A DNA stretch of 57,500 nt. It comes from Sphaeroforma sirkka (Eukaryota > Opisthokonta > Ichthyosporea > Ichthyophonida). Within the stretch, counting starts at the first letter, position 1. Each line of letters begins with the position of its first letter. Of this stretch, positions 46,337 to 57,424 are shown piece after piece. The stretch covers positions 1 through 57,500 of the forward strand of contig LUCW03002280.1 in the NCBI GenBank assembly GCA_001586965.3, in the 5' to 3' direction. A program made the translations under genes and the position numbers. Under the pieces are notes generated by a model. That model did not search any database, was not told the origin of the DNA, and saw nothing but the letters and a program-made list of their open reading frames with translations.

Positions 46337-46655
46337 CTAACATGCACACGTGGTTGTTAGCAACTAAAACACGCACACGTGGTTGTTTGCAACTATCATA
46401 CGCGTGCGTGGTTGTTAGCAACTAACACACGCACACGTGGTTGTTTGCAACTAACACACGCACACGTGGTTGTCTGCAACGAACACACACACACGTGGTT
46501 GTCTGCACCTAACACACACACACGTGGTTGTTTGCAACTAACACACGTACACGTGATTTTTAGCAACTAACACACGCACACGTGGGTGTTTGTAACTAGC
46601 ACACGCACACATGGTTGTTAGCAACTAACACACGCAGACGTGGTTGTTTGCAAAC
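46337..46655. repeat. ~30 bp minisatellite, about 10 copies
   Basis: The unit is CACACGCACACGTGGTTGTT followed by TGCAACTAA or AGCAACTAA. Each unit contains the palindrome CACGTG (E-box). Copies vary by substitution. Confidence 0.92.
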
Positions 46656-46978
46656 GTCTCTACGTGCAAACACGTGGGGACTTGCTGCTGTCTCTGGCTG
46701 TGTGCAGTGGGTAGTGGCTAGACTGAGAGACACAGTAGTTGGTCGGTGGGCCGACGCTCCCATCAATTGTATGAGAAGTAAACGCAGCACTACGCGTTCG
46801 TATGTACTGCTATGTATGCCGCTACAGACGGTTTGCGAACAGGTCTAAGCTCAAAAGTCCACCAAGCGTATACGCTTCACAGGTGTGGATTAACACGGGA
46901 CACAGGCATTCTATCCTTCGGTAAAAACGTTTCAGTTGCATGTTTGCTGTCGCTGACTTCGGACGCGAAGTGAATCAA

Positions 46979-47000
46979 TTAGGGTTAGAGTTAGGGTTAC
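46979..47000 (+). repeat. Short interstitial telomere-like tract
   Basis: Reads TTAGGGTTAGAG followed by TTAGGGTTAC, close to the TTAGGG telomere repeat. Too short to be a telomere. Confidence 0.55.
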
Positions 47001-48136
47001 CACTTTCTGACTGTGGTGTCCATGGTTGTCTGTGTGCAGCAGCAGCACCCATAGTTGTCATCGGTGTTGTTGTGCGTGCGCCATGGCATTCAATGTCATA
47101 GCAACCAGTCGCAGTCTACAGAGGTTGGGGTTTAAGTGCGGTCATGTGAGTGAGGGCCAAAACAGAGCAGAGGTTTGTGGGGCAGGAATTGGGATGAGAT
47201 GCGCTTGTGGGCGTGGTATGGGCCTGACTTATATGCTGAGAGGTGATCTCCGAGATCAGTATCCCGTTCTAAATACTACACGTTGACATCGCATGGCGTT
47301 GGAGACTTTCGAGGCGATTGCTATTGCTTAATGACAATACAGTGGGCATTTCATGCACCTTATGTACAGAGCTTTATGTTGTTCTCCACTGTACATAGAA
47401 CAATTTCATCGTATTGCGGTCGTACTTCAGTATACACAAACCAATTGGTATTGTGTCCGCACTATTTGGGGATACCAGAACCCAATTCGCGAACGCAAAA
47501 AGTCGCCCAGCTGTCTCCAATGTATAACGGTGGGCCCTATGCTAGTTGGCTTTAATTTAATTTATTTTTCATACTCTCAAACCACCCAAATAGGAAGTCG
47601 TATGGGGCAGTGGACATACACTGAGACATACTACAACGGAAAAGAGATCGCAGAGACGCTACTTTTCCAGGTTTCTAAAACATGCAACAAGGCATACTAC
47701 GACGGCACGTGGTCGCAGAGACGCTGCTTTGAGAGGTCGTCGCATTGAGCGTAGCCGCTGGCTGTACGATGTATGAGGAGATGGATGTGATGTCGCTTGT
47801 TTCACTTGGGTGGCTTGATAGCCCACTGACGGGGAGTCGATGCGATGGTTGGGCTCCATGAGGTTCGAATGGGTGTTTGGTGGTTCGATCACTTGCTTTG
47901 TACTAGTACTATAACATGATAATGATATGTACTGCACATGACGTCTGGAAGACAAGGATTCATACAGCTATGCTGATGAGCCACTCGGCACGTGAGGTAG
48001 TATTATATCATTAGCGTATAGTTCTGCTTGCCTGTGAGGTGGAGTTTTATTGGCATATGATGCTGCTTGCCTGAGACAGAGTTTATACTCAGTCCATCTG
48101 TTCCATTCTCCAGAGGGCCGTATCGAGCCCACACTT
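47001..48136. other. No recognisable gene
   Basis: ORFs up to 131 codons (47353-47748 plus) without features. A diverged ~74 bp duplication lies at about 47615-47735 (CATACTAC.ACGG and TCGCAGAGACGCT blocks). Confidence 0.35.
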
Positions 48137-48140
48137 GGAG

Positions 48141-48144
48141 TGTG

Positions 48145-48176
<32 letters not shown>

Positions 48177-48290
48177 TGTATGTATGTATGTATGTATGTA
48201 TGTATGTATGTATGTATGTATGTATGTATGTATGTATGTATATATGTATGCATGCATGCATGCATGCATGCATGTATGCATGTATATGTG
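48141..48290. repeat. (TATG)n then (CATG)n tetranucleotide microsatellite
   Basis: Nearly pure TATG units to about 48245, then CATG units, then GAGT units at 48288-48308. Confidence 0.95.
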
Positions 48291-48380
48291 AGTGAGTGAG
48301 TGAGTGGGAGAGAGAGAGCTCCAGTATAGGTCAAGTGCTCCCATTCAAGCACAGCAGTCTCTGGTCATCGCGCTGTGTCT

Positions 48381-49843
48381 CTAGAGTGACCCCATGTCCA
48401 ATCCAAGGGCAAGATGAAGCAACCGTGCGTCTACTTCTACACCGGCCTGTGCCTGCATGGCTGTGAGCGTAGAGGTGGCAGATGACCATTTTGATGAAAC
48501 GTAGCGACAGACCAATGGGTCGAGTACTACGCACGCATATTTTATGCACAGGTATTAGTGCATATTGGTTAGAAGGATTGCGTGTGTCCCTCAGAGAGAT
48601 GTACACTGCTGCATACACGTGTGGCAGGAGTATATATGTGTATAGGCTTGAATACATATCTGTATATATGAGAGTAAGAAAATTGAGATAAAATAGTCTA
48701 TATGGGAGCAAGAACATATATATAATAGTATATATGAGAGTAACAACATAGATATATAATAGTATATACGATAGTAACAACATGGCGATATAATGGTATA
48801 AGAGATATAATAGTATATACGATAGTAACAACATAGTGGTATAATAGTATATACGATAGTAACATGGAGATATGGTTGTATATATGAGAGTAACAACATA
48901 GATATATCATAGTATATATAAGAGCAAGACCACTAGGATATAATGGTATAAATGAGACTCAGAACATACAGATACACCTTACACTATCTATGCGCGTGCC
49001 TTATACACCCATTTCTCACGCACCTGTTAACTCTGCATATAGGCCTTTCAACGGTATGATTTGACTGGTGATGCACTCATTGTCCTCCTGCTCGGCTATT
49101 GGGTGCAGGTTTTCGGGCCGAGTCATGTCAACTCCCACAACAACCAACTTCACTGATAATTAAAGGGGCAAAGGGTATCAGAAGGTCGTGGCCCACTATA
49201 CTATACTTACATATACTATATACCTACCCAGAAAGCATACACAAGCTAACTCGTGCCCTACAAGAAAAGGGTGTACAAGCATTCAGCGAGGCCACAGCCG
49301 AACACAGACTTTTCCAAAAAACATGTCAGGAAGACGAAACACACATGCAGAAGCGACACAATGTTTATGTGGGTCTCATTATGGTTTCTTCTGAATGCGT
49401 AAACATCATTTACCCGTAGTCGTTGCTATGGGTGTGCATGTATGCCTACTGTATAGATAGAAACGCTTTGATTCACAAACAGATCATGTTATAGATATAG
49501 ACCACATAGGATATATAACTCACAGGTCATCTGAGTGCACAAGGTGTTGTTGCTTGTGATGAGCGGCACTTGGGATTTATAGATGCTAACCTACATAAGC
49601 AATAACTATACTTTAACCACTACACCAGTACAAGTAAAGTTGTCATCGTGCAAAGACTAGTACTCGGGTGCACCAAGAGATTGTCACTGAAATGAAATAG
49701 TGGCACGAGTAGTTCGCTCTTGCTATTAAGGCGTTAAGCGCTCTTTGGCAATCTTAATTCCGGAGGGATAGACGAACCTAAGATTAAAACCGCAACTGTC
49801 ATATACTATAGACATACAGTATATATATATATAATATATAATA

Positions 49844-49898
<55 letters not shown>

Positions 49899-52800
49899 TA
49901 TATATATATATATAATAATACAAAAATAAATACATACATATATGTATATATATGTATATATATAATAATATAAGATATATATATATATATATATGTATAA
50001 TATACGTATATACATTTTATAGCAAATAATCAGCACGACTACATTCATCCTAGACCACACAATAAAAACAACACTGCACAGATTTAACTTCCATCCTCCC
50101 CAATCCACCAACCAATCACAAGCATCCTATTCCGAGACTCAGCAGTGCACACACCACATACTATTCGCCTGAGAGAGACCGGGGTCACTGAAACACAGGG
50201 GTGTTATCCGCTCAACCTCCCCACTGTATCTGTGCGGTGCGCAAAACACAGCGCCTATCAATAACCAGTCCGGGTGCACTCTCCGTGTATGTGACACACA
50301 CGCACAATGTACGTAGTAGACCACACACTTGTTATGTGCATGGCCTTGCGAGATGGTATCGGGTCCACATACGTGTACGTAGAATATGCCAGTATGCGAC
50401 AGGTACATGTACATATTAATACGTAGCTAATGGGGTATAGTACAGCCATCCCACCCACACACATAGCCAATGGGGTATAGTACAGGCATTCCACCAACAC
50501 ACATAGCCAATGGGGTATAATACAGCCATCCCACCCACCCACATAGCCAATGGGGTATAGTACAGCCATCCCATCCACACACATAGCCAATGGGGTATAA
50601 TACAGCCATCACACCCACATACATAGCCAGTGGGGTATAGTACAGCCATCACACCCACACACATAGCCAATGGGGTATAATACAGCCATCAATCCCGCAC
50701 TCGCGACGTATAACGTCCAATGACGCGCTTTGGTAAAGCATACGTTGTACGTTAACTCTCCACAGCCATGCAGCGCCTCATACGCTCCACAGGGCCCCAG
50801 ATGTCAACTACACAATGTCGACTACACAGACCACAATAAGGCATGCAACAAGTACGGATTGGTGGCTTACGCGAGAATATATAGGGCTTAGGGTTTCTCA
50901 CATACCCGCCCACACGCACATCTGAGTCAGTCTCGACACACGTCACTTACTATTCTCAGCTGACAGGCCGCAGTCTACATAACACATTGCGGATATCGAC
51001 TCAACCACACCTACATAGCTGCACGCGCACACACAAATGGAGACGATGAATGCGCCCACACAGATGATGTATGGTATAATGAGTGCACACACAGATGATG
51101 AAAAGTATAATGAGTGCACACACAGATGGTGTGAGGTATAATGAGTGCACACACAGATGGTGTATGGCATAATGAGTGCACACACAGATGATGCAAGGTA
51201 TAATGAGTGCACAGACATGAATAGACCCATCACAGTACAGGGCAAATGGCACTGGAGTTGTGCGAGTGCACGCAGAGATACAGATAGGAACGCATACCAA
51301 TACGTCCACACTCACAGCTCAGCGAACAAGGATTTAGGGTTTGAGAAACCCTAAACCCTAAAACAAGGTGACCTACAGTTCAATGCACAAACACGACACA
51401 CCACACCCAAGTATTTAGTATTCGCACACGTACGTGTGTGACCAGACGGCGTCATATGTGTGTGTATATACACTTCAACTCGAGAATATGTGTAGGAATA
51501 TACACTTCAACTCAAGATATGTGTAGGTATATACACTTCAACTCAAGATATGTGTAGGTATATACACTTCAACTCGAGAATATGTGTAGGTATATATACT
51601 TCAACTCGAGAATATGTGTAGGTATATACACTTCAACTCGAGATGACTACAGTAAGGCGAGTCCAAAAATAATAAGAAGTGGACAGGATGGCGTATCCTG
51701 AATGATAAGAAGTGGACAGTCGGGCACATATACACACCCAGTCTCCTCTTTGAGTTCTCTCAGTGCCGCTGTAGTCTCGTCTTCATCTTCATCCACTAGC
51801 CCTGCACCATGATATGGATAGTCACATGAGTGTGCGTTATCGCTATGTATAGTCACATGAGTGTGTTATTGTTATGTATAGTCACATGAGTGTGTTATTG
51901 TTATGTATAGTCACATGAGTGTGTGTTATCACTATATATAGTCACATGAGTGTGTATTATTGATATGTATAGTTACATGAGTGTGTGTTATTGTTATGTA
52001 TAGTTACATGAGTGTGTGTTATTGATATGTATAGTCACATGAGTGTGCGTTATTGTTATGTATAGTCACATGAGTGTGTGTTATTGTTATGTATAGTCAC
52101 ATGAGTGTGTGTTATCGCTATGTATAGTCACACGAGTGTGTGTTATTGTTATGTATAGTTACATGAGTGTGTGTTATTGTTATGTATAGTCACATGAGTG
52201 TGCGTTATTGTTATGTATAGTTACATGAGTGTGTGTTATTGTTATGTATAGTCACATGAGTGTGCGTTATTGTTATGTATAGTCACATGAGTGTGTATTA
52301 TTGTTATGTATAGTCACATGAGTGTGTGTTATTAATATGTATAGTCACATGAGTGAGTGATATTGTTATGTATAGTCACATGAGTGTGTGTTATTGTTAT
52401 GTATAGTCACATGAGTGTGTGTTGTGATGTGTTGTGTATTGTTGCTATACATGCACCGTGTTAAGTACAACCATATGAGTGTCTCTGTGCCCTCTCTTGC
52501 TATCATACGATTCAAGCGAACACATCGTCCCGAAGTTCGGAACAGAGGGCTGTTATGTAACGCTACAGCCCTGGTAAGACCATGAAGAGAAGACATGCGT
52601 AGGACGACACACACTCGAGTGCATGTCATTGGGAAGCAGTGCAAAAGAGCTCTCTCTCGCGCGCCATACATACATGTATATGTGTGCATACGTACATGTC
52701 ACGTACAATAAACTATATCATACATACATGCATATGTGTGCATACGTACATGTATGCATAAACTATATCATACATGCATATGTGTGCATACTTACATGTA

Positions 52801-53700
52801 TGCATAAACTATATCATACATGCATATGTGTGCATACTTACATGTATGCATAACCCATATCATACATGCATCTGTGTGCTATGTGAGCATTGCAGAGATG
52901 TTTTATGTGTTGTGGTGTATCATGTTTCCTGTCAAGTGCACGCGTCACATCAGGTGTGAGTTCGATTTAACTACACAGTGCTAAAGGGGATCACATCAAC
53001 TTAGATACATACAAATACACACACAACACACACACAACACACAAAACACACATACAACACACACACACACACACACACACACATAACACACACATACACA
53101 CACGCACACACACACACAACACACACACAAACACACACACAACCCACACCTGAACACACATAAAGACACACATAAACACACACTAGCATACGTACCAGCA
53201 GGCAGCTCTACACACACAGCATCGACTGGCGGTCGGTACTGCTTTATGATGACTGTGTGTGTGCCTGTGCGCTCACCTTCTCCATCTGCGGCGTATCTTA
53301 GCAACGGCAGAATAGCCACACCTGATTGGTCGAGAACAGCCAGTGAGTGAGTGAGTGAGTGAGTGAGTGGGTGATTCATTATAGTGTGTACAAGACAAGA
53401 AATATATGATATGTATCTTGTAGGGATGTACTAGATTGGTCACATCCACTATCTCGTATACTTTCGAGTATACGTTAATATACATGTCTGCATCAACACA
53501 ATAAACACTGCGCACTTAAGACAAATGCCCTTCCACTCAATCATTCGTAGCGTATTCGTAGGTATAAACGTATATATGCATTTACCATAGCCCACCCACC
53601 CACTCACCCACAATACACCCTTACACAGAAACACACACACACATATATATAATAACAACAATAATAATAATAACAACAACAATAATAATAATAAATATAT

Positions 53701-53778
<78 letters not shown>

Positions 53779-53779
53779 T

Positions 53780-53846
<67 letters not shown>

Positions 53847-53867
53847 CATATATATATATATAGAGCC

Positions 53868-53932
<65 letters not shown>

Positions 53933-54126
53933 TAGATACGTACAATACAAACACGTGTCCACATACCATCGATGTCGCCCTTTCTGGTGGTACGCTCTAC
54001 ACACTCCCATTTCCTCACACGTCCTCTGTGGTCTGTGTATGACAGCTCACACAACTGCGCCCATTTCTGTTTGTACAGAACTTCCTTGCCAGTTCCCTTG
54101 AAGTCGAAGGGTGTACCGGACGACAT
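48381..54126 (-). CDS. NUDT5: NUDT5-type ADP-sugar pyrophosphatase (Nudix hydrolase), six exons
   Basis: The enzyme hydrolyses ADP-ribose and related ADP-sugars in the cytosol or nucleus. Exons (minus): 54126-53967, 53321-53196, 51801-51738, 50229-50162, 49152-49024, 48460-48381. All introns are GT-AG and the phases agree, giving 208 residues (human NUDT5 is 219). N-terminus: [20 protein letters not shown], as in the family's beta-strand region. Exon 2: [10 protein letters not shown]...[20 protein letters not shown]. Exons 3-4 carry the Nudix box: Gly, then Glu six positions later, then REL-K-EE-TG, with the catalytic and Mg-binding Glu residues intact. Exon 4: [15 protein letters not shown], matching the DPGLSN block. 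Exons 5-6 give the C-terminal part with [12 protein letters not shown] before the TAG stop (48381-48383). The start at 54124-54126 gives [11 protein letters not shown]. Every intron contains tandem repeats. Confidence 0.92.
48660..48960. repeat. ~35 bp minisatellite in NUDT5 intron 5
   Basis: Imperfect units with ATATGAGAGTAACAACAT and ATAATAGTATATA, 7-8 copies. The intron is 48461-49023. Confidence 0.88.
49420..49815. other. NUDT5 intron 4, left part, no other feature
   Basis: Intronic sequence of the NUDT5-like gene's downstream half (intron 50161-49153); no exon or RNA gene recognised. Confidence 0.35.
49816..50010. repeat. (TA)n/(TAA)n microsatellite in NUDT5 intron 4
   Basis: TAA repeats flanked by TA and TATG variants. 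Intron 4 is 49153-50161. Confidence 0.93.
50423..50690. repeat. 40 bp minisatellite in NUDT5 intron 3, 7 copies
   Basis: TGGGGTATA landmarks at 50431, 50471, 50511, 50551, 50591, 50631 and 50671 show an exact 40 bp period. Units read ACATAGCCAATGGGGTATAG plus a TACAGCCATCCCACCCACAC half. Confidence 0.95.
51055..51215. repeat. 31 bp minisatellite in NUDT5 intron 3, 5 copies
   Basis: CAGATG landmarks at 51061, 51092, 51123, 51154 and 51185 show a 31 bp period; the unit contains GGTATAATGAGTGCACACA. Confidence 0.93.
51333..51355. other. Hairpin of telomere-like sequence
   Basis: TTTAGGGTTT (51333-51342), GAG loop, AAACCCTAAA (51346-51355): a perfect 10 bp inverted repeat, followed by a further CCCTAAAA. 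Lies in NUDT5 intron 3. Confidence 0.75.
51462..51641. repeat. ~32 bp minisatellite in NUDT5 intron 3, about 6 copies
   Basis: Units share TATACACTTCAACTCGAGAA and ATGTGTAGG. The array ends about 100 bp from the exon 3 splice donor. Confidence 0.93.
51811..52432. repeat. 31 bp minisatellite in NUDT5 intron 2, about 20 copies
   Basis: Units TATAGTCACATGAGTGTGTG plus TTATTGTTATG. The array begins about 9 bp from the exon 3 acceptor (51802), so the repeats replace most of the normal 3' intron end. Confidence 0.95.
52668..52868. repeat. ~46 bp minisatellite in NUDT5 intron 2, about 4 copies
   Basis: Units contain ATCATACATGCATATGTGTG and CATACTTACATGTATGCATA. Confidence 0.9.
52990..53190. repeat. 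Imperfect (CA)n in NUDT5 intron 2
   Basis: CA-rich repeat with AACA and TACA variants that ends just beyond the exon 2 donor (53195). Confidence 0.92.
53338..53370. repeat. (GAGT)n beside the NUDT5 exon 2 acceptor
   Basis: About seven GTGA units lie 17 bp upstream (in gene direction) of the exon 2 acceptor at 53322; on the gene strand this is a CTCA-rich pyrimidine-leaning tract that may help acceptor recognition. Confidence 0.8.
53638..53932. repeat. (ATA)n, (CA)n and (TA)n microsatellites in NUDT5 intron 1
   Basis: Consecutive blocks: ATA/ACA trinucleotides (53648-53695), CA (53704-53741), TA and TACA (53742-53930). They lie in intron 1 (53322-53966); ORFs read through them are artefacts. 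Confidence 0.95.
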
Positions 54127-55404
54127 AGTCTGAATAGCACAGTACAGGAGCGATGGTATAGGCATAAATAGCACCGTATTATGAAGTGATTACCCCCCGG
54201 CCTCGATAAACCCATTATAGCACTACTTTGACAGCCATTTAAAAGATGTCGAGCGTTGTGCCGTGCAGTATAGTCTGAGTAAAACACCACACGAACTGTA
54301 GCATAGGCTTGCACGATATAGTATTACAGAAGGATGTATGCTAAGGCGACGCTCTTTGCATGCGCAGGTGTCAATGTATGCTCAGGTGACAGTATCGAAT
54401 CACCAGTTTTCCGGTAACGTTGTAGTAGATGAAATGACCTCAACTGACCAGCATACAAGTAGCTGCATGGGCTTGGGTCAAATTATCACACAAAAAAACT
54501 ACACAACAAGTACTACCGGAGGCACACACCTTGGTAGAAATCAGGCTGAAAGCACAGTACAAGTTCGCAAATAGATAGTATTGCAAGGGCGGTATATCGT
54601 GCGTGTAACTGCTTAGAATGTAGAATCAACAGGAAGTAGACAATATACGACATGTAAATAACTATTATTTGTTTTGACTTTCGAGTATCATTTATTTACC
54701 TATATAAAATCAAGAGACCTATAATATAATTAAACGTTTTTGAACGTTTTTGTATGTATAGTATGCGTAGTAAATATATATATATATATATATATATTGT
54801 GTCCGAGGAATCGAGAATTACATATGTACGTATATGTGTGTATTTATATGGTTTTGTAAAGCAATGAGCGAGGAGTCGAGTTACTCGGGTATGTTAATGT
54901 TTTTTCAGTTGGCTATGGTCATAGCCTTCTGAAAATAGAACACTCCATATGGTATATAAAATAAGAAGAAAACTTGTTTGGCCGAGGCAGAAAGCGCGTC
55001 TTTTATTTATGTATTGAGCACATAATTCAGGTGGCCATGACATCTCAAATAAAAGAGTTTACTAAACGATCATCAGTCTCAATAGAGCTTATGTCTCGTC
55101 CTTATCGTAGACAGTTAATACCGGGCACTGAACACTTCGTAATATTATTTATCATTATCATTGACATCTAACAGTCAGATGATTGGGGCAAAGCCGATGG
55201 GGAATGAGAGGGAGATAACTGGTGATTGATTTCAAGCAGGACACATTTTGCACACCGCTACCGCTTGGAGGCTCTTTGATTGTCTATATGTGTTTATCTG
55301 GATAGTATGCGTGTTGGGCTTTGAGCAATCGCGTAATAAGATGAAGCAAAATCCTAAACGGTGCAGCTATGTGAGTGTGACATACAATTATAAGATAACC
55401 TAAT
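54127..55404. other. Intergenic, upstream of NUDT5-like gene
   Basis: Should contain the NUDT5 promoter, though no core element is evident. A short (TA)n lies at about 54774-54796. The ORFs at 54338-54574 and 54974-55171 (plus) have no recognisable features. Confidence 0.35.
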
Positions 55405-55917
55405 TTAGTTGCGTTCAGAATATACGATTATCTTTGGAGATACCAGTTGTAGCCTGATAAACGAACGCAGACTCGTGAGTGCGGCTGTCATAGCAATGAC
55501 TGCGGAGCACATCTGATAGCACAGTTCCCTGATTGGTAAATAGTTGATATATCCTTGATTTATGCTATGTGGGACTGAACATGCAGCTTTTGGAAACACG
55601 TCCATGTCGTCTGACAAAATATACCCGAGTGATGTATTTGAAACAGGTTTGTATCTCAAATATCTATTGAATATTTGCTAAAAACGTGGATTCATACCTG
55701 CCTTCATTGCTAGAACTCAACCGTACTCGAATAATTGGACATCTGGGACATCACAGACGCTATGAAGATTGCCTTTAACTGCTGATAGTTCATAAGTCCT
55801 CTGTGGCGATGCAATAAATCTTGCAGCAGTCCCACATAATGTGTTCAACCTATCTGATCTTCCCTTCAATATGACGCACACCTCAGCATCTCTGGGGAAA
55901 AGCCTCAATATTCGCGA
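55405..55917 (-). CDS. Candidate 3' exons of the 7TM-RGS gene
   Basis: Two open stretches lie downstream of the RGS exon on the same strand. At 55917-55717 (acceptor ACATCAG at 55918-55924) a frame reads SRILRLFPRDAEVCVILKG and continues to a TGA; it is in phase with the donor at 56054. At 55659-55405 a frame includes YILSDDMDVFPKAACS, which recalls the last helix of RGS domains (D-x-FPRF-x-S), and ends at TAA. How the two join is not resolved, since no donor and acceptor pair between them is convincing. They may instead be chance frames or belong to a decayed gene. Confidence 0.35.
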
Positions 55918-56054
55918 CTGATGTATCAGTAGAGCAATCTCTGAGTATGTTTTAGTTGCATTTCACTCTCCACCTGGCTCATTGAAACTGATTGTTCTGC
56001 GACTTGTTTTCTCCTTGCACGCAACGGTCATATAATCTTCGAAGGCAAATTTAC

Positions 56055-57424
56055 TGGACAAGGCGCGGCTGTTATAGTATAGTTATCCAGCACTCTCAAA
56101 GTACGACTACTGATGTCACCATTACCTTTCGATTTTTGCTTGCTTGTCGGCATACTGTACTGTGTTTCCAATGTTTTCTGAAGCTGCCTAACATCTTTCA
56201 TGGATCTGAAGTTTTCGTCCATATATCTTCTACGGGCTGTGGCCAATAATATGGAGTAAAGTTCTTCGTCCTGCATCAGCAAATCAAGTCGCCCACGTGG
56301 ATCTATCAAATCATATGCCGGACTGATTAGTATGTTCTCATTGATTAAAATTCCACCAAGTCCACAGGCACGTGCAACCTGATTCCACACAAGGTCACCA
56401 AACATTTCGAACACTAGTTGCCAGACGAGAATCATTGATGCGTTGAATCGGTAGAACGCCTTACCGTATTTTTCGAAATGGAACATGCAGAGGGATACAA
56501 CCAGTATCGCTGCCTACATAACCATCATCCGAATGACATTTTCATAGTCTAAGAACAACTTTGTGAAACCCCCGCGCATTTTCACCGTATACCAGGTCAT
56601 CTCAATCAAAGTGACTATTACATATGTAGCAGCACACCACTTGTTTATTCCAGTGTACTTGGGGAATGAAACTGTCATAGCAACGGTGTAAGGCACCACT
56701 TGGAATATTGACGACAATAGTATATAGATTTGACAAAAAACGGTTTGTAGCTTGGAACGCAGATTCCTTTAGCCAGTACCATATACATAATCGCCACCCT
56801 GTTACTCACGGCAGCCCATACTTGTCCTACTACCGCCAGCTCTAAAGCTTGCATAAAGCGGACATGGTTAATTCTAACTCCATAGTGTATTGTCAACAGG
56901 TTTGTGAAGTATGTGAGCGGAGGTATTATCAACAGGCAGAGGCTAATGTGTGCTATGAATGTTGGTAGCTTACTGTGAATGACCGGTGAATTCATGAACT
57001 TGAAAATTATCAGGAGCGTAACCACACACAATATCATGGTGAATCCTGCGACGACCGAGAAATAGATCATCATGTCGCTTTTAGGCGGTTGCCATCGCTT
57101 ATAGCCCCTTGGAGGCGGCACCGCCAAGGACTTGACCAGGTAATGTATCCCGACATAGAAGCCGATGATGGGTATGTAGAAGAAAAGCAGTATGAGAAAG
57201 TTTCTCTTTATCACAGTTCGCCTAGGCTCGTGTGATTTCTTCCAGAAAGAGACATCCTGTACCTGCTTGGGAGCGCTGGCTCCAGTAGCACTACAGGAGT
57301 TCACTGGTGCAATTCTTGATGGCGGTATCGTAGGCAACCTGACGTCAGAGGAAGGCGATTCGTTCGGTTCCAATACGACAATCTCTATGGGTGCCACATT
57401 CAGTTGATTACTATTCTCTTCCAT
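56055..57424 (-). CDS. Seven-transmembrane receptor with RGS domain
   Basis: RGS proteins speed GTP hydrolysis by G-alpha; 7TM-RGS fusions act as membrane receptors for such control. Start: ATG 57424 (MEENSNQLNV). Residues 1-80 are soluble. Hydrophobic segments follow: RNFLILLFFYIPIIGFYVGI, MMIYFSVVAGFTMILCVVTL, a third around LCLLIIPPLTYF, a fourth around LELAVVGQVWAAV, and a fifth YILLSSIFQVVPYTVAM. The fifth is reached only if the A6 run at 56735-56740 lacks one base. A 108-nt GT-AG intron (56621-56514) removes an in-frame TAG (56514-56516) and leaves seven segments, the last ASMILVWQLVFEMFGDLV. Exon 2 (56513-56055) continues into an RGS start: LDLLMQDEELYSILL and YMDENFRSMKDVRQLQ. The RGS domain appears incomplete here; past the GTAAAT donor the same frame reads CPVNLPSKII and stops. 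Confidence 0.68.

Noticed and set aside
48403-48490. Plus-strand CCCH-like frame (Cys-rich, [13 protein letters not shown])
   Set aside because: The minus strand of the same bases is the last NUDT5 exon, which fits in phase and sequence; the plus frame is its shadow.
50423-50690. Repeat protein encoded by the 40 bp array (ORFs of 65-110 codons)
   Set aside because: The 40 bp period is not a multiple of three and the array lies in a NUDT5 intron; open frames arise from lack of stops in the unit.
53449-54174. 241-codon minus ORF
   Set aside because: Only its start (from 54126) is coding, as NUDT5 exon 1; the rest reads through intron microsatellites.
56514-56516. Reassigned TAG codon in the 7TM-RGS gene
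   Set aside because: A phase-preserving 108-nt GT-AG intron explains the in-frame TAG, and the NUDT5-like gene appears to use TAG as a stop.
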